Shown: positions 63,937-64,000 of the stretch, piece after piece | Position numbering within the stretch: position 1 is the stretch's first letter | Layout of the letters: the number at the start of each line of letters is the position of its first letter | Origin: Ornithinimicrobium murale | GTDB taxonomy: Bacteria > Actinomycetota > Actinomycetes > Actinomycetales > Dermatophilaceae | Reading direction: 5' to 3' | Assembly: GCF_003352835.1 (NCBI RefSeq) | Contig: NZ_QLVD01000010.1 | Span: 1-64,000, forward strand | Length of the DNA: 64,000 nt | Made by a program: the position numbers and the translations under genes | The notes under the pieces: model-generated | Seen by the model: the letters and a program-made list of their open reading frames with translations, nothing else | Database searches by the model: none | What the model was told of the DNA's origin: nothing

Positions 63937-64000
63937 ATGAACGATGCAAGATCGCCCCGCCGGCGCTTCGGGCAGGTGACGCGGATGCGATCGGGACGCT
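63937..64000 (+). CDS. Probable site-specific integrase, 5' part only
   Basis: Only 21 codons are in the window: MNDARSPRRRFGQVTRMRSGR. The 'RRRFGxVxRMRSGR' pattern is the usual opening of actinobacterial phage/ICE tyrosine-recombinase integrases, whose SAM-like arm-binding domain continues 'WQARY...'. The neighbouring tRNA 3'-end fragment fits such an enzyme's target. Truncated by the window edge, so the family remains a prediction. Confidence 0.6.
   Translation, partial: MNDARSPRRRFGQVTRMRSGR

Overview
The window is GC-rich, gene-dense actinobacterial DNA. Gene content and order fit a member of the Micrococcales, with an Intrasporangiaceae/Ornithinimicrobiaceae-like relative my best guess; this is inferred from gene families and order, not from a database search. 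Supporting signs are an InfC-RpmI-RplT-(SpoU methylase)-PheST cluster, glnA/glnE, a PriA-type HisA, a PucR/FasR-type regulator beside fabD-fabH-acpP-fabF, aceE, AhpE and DUF3052 in an order also known from Mycobacterium tuberculosis, and many genes that begin directly at the first ATG/GTG about 6-7 nt after a TANNNT box (leaderless transcripts).

Layout. 1-382: promoter and boxA leader of an rRNA operon running leftwards out of the window. 383-10173 (minus): tyrS, a 3-methyladenine glycosylase, argH, argR, a phosphotransferase, an SDR, pheT and pheS. 10420-12587 (minus): SpoU methylase, rplT, rpmI and infC with a rare AUC start and an attenuator-like hairpin upstream. 12955-20055 (minus): SseB-like protein, priA, a conserved hypothetical, glnE, a glnA2-like glutamine synthetase and a 77-aa protein. 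20100-24035: map, ppgK, a guaB1-type GMP reductase and an MBL hydrolase. 24073-29834 (minus): a ferritin-like/VIT membrane protein, then an ectoine and hydroxyectoine operon ask-ectA-ectB-ectC-ectD headed by an aspartokinase with an internal start. 30006-36737: tyrosine phosphatase, DUF421 protein, a small membrane protein, RNase P RNA (not an ORF), an MFS transporter, hydrolase, flavin reductase and an RNB nuclease. 36881-43800: an accessory, recombined stretch with intact yaaA and metB, decayed copies of both between them, two paralogous cysteine-rich lipoproteins, a small secreted protein, a possible IS scrap, cbs and an RNase H/phosphatase fusion. 43803-52596: zinc-ribbon protein, Nif3, tRNA-Val, repeat-rich spacer, CtlX-like hydrolase, AhpE, DUF3052, aceE, GDPD and DinB proteins. 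52724-57703 (plus): FasR-like regulator and the type II fatty acid synthesis cluster. 57718-64000: a 32-bp tandem array, a GT4 glycosyltransferase, DUF3145 protein, a CAT-anticodon tRNA, the gluABCD glutamate-type ABC importer, and at the right edge a tRNA 3'-end-like fragment followed by the first codons of a probable integrase.

How it works together. Most of the window is housekeeping: aminoacylation (tyrS, pheST), ribosome assembly, nitrogen assimilation (glnA/glnE), amino-acid synthesis, pyruvate dehydrogenase E1 feeding acetyl-CoA to FabD/H/F, and glutamate uptake. The ect operon draws on the aspartate pathway, and its aspartokinase is translationally coupled to ectA. The least ordinary parts are the yaaA-metB duplication scar with its lipoprotein locus, the mobile-element boundary at the right edge, several short tandem arrays touching gene 3' ends, a dispersed dimeric GGGGAGG repeat, and strong over-use of the heptamer GTATGCC throughout.
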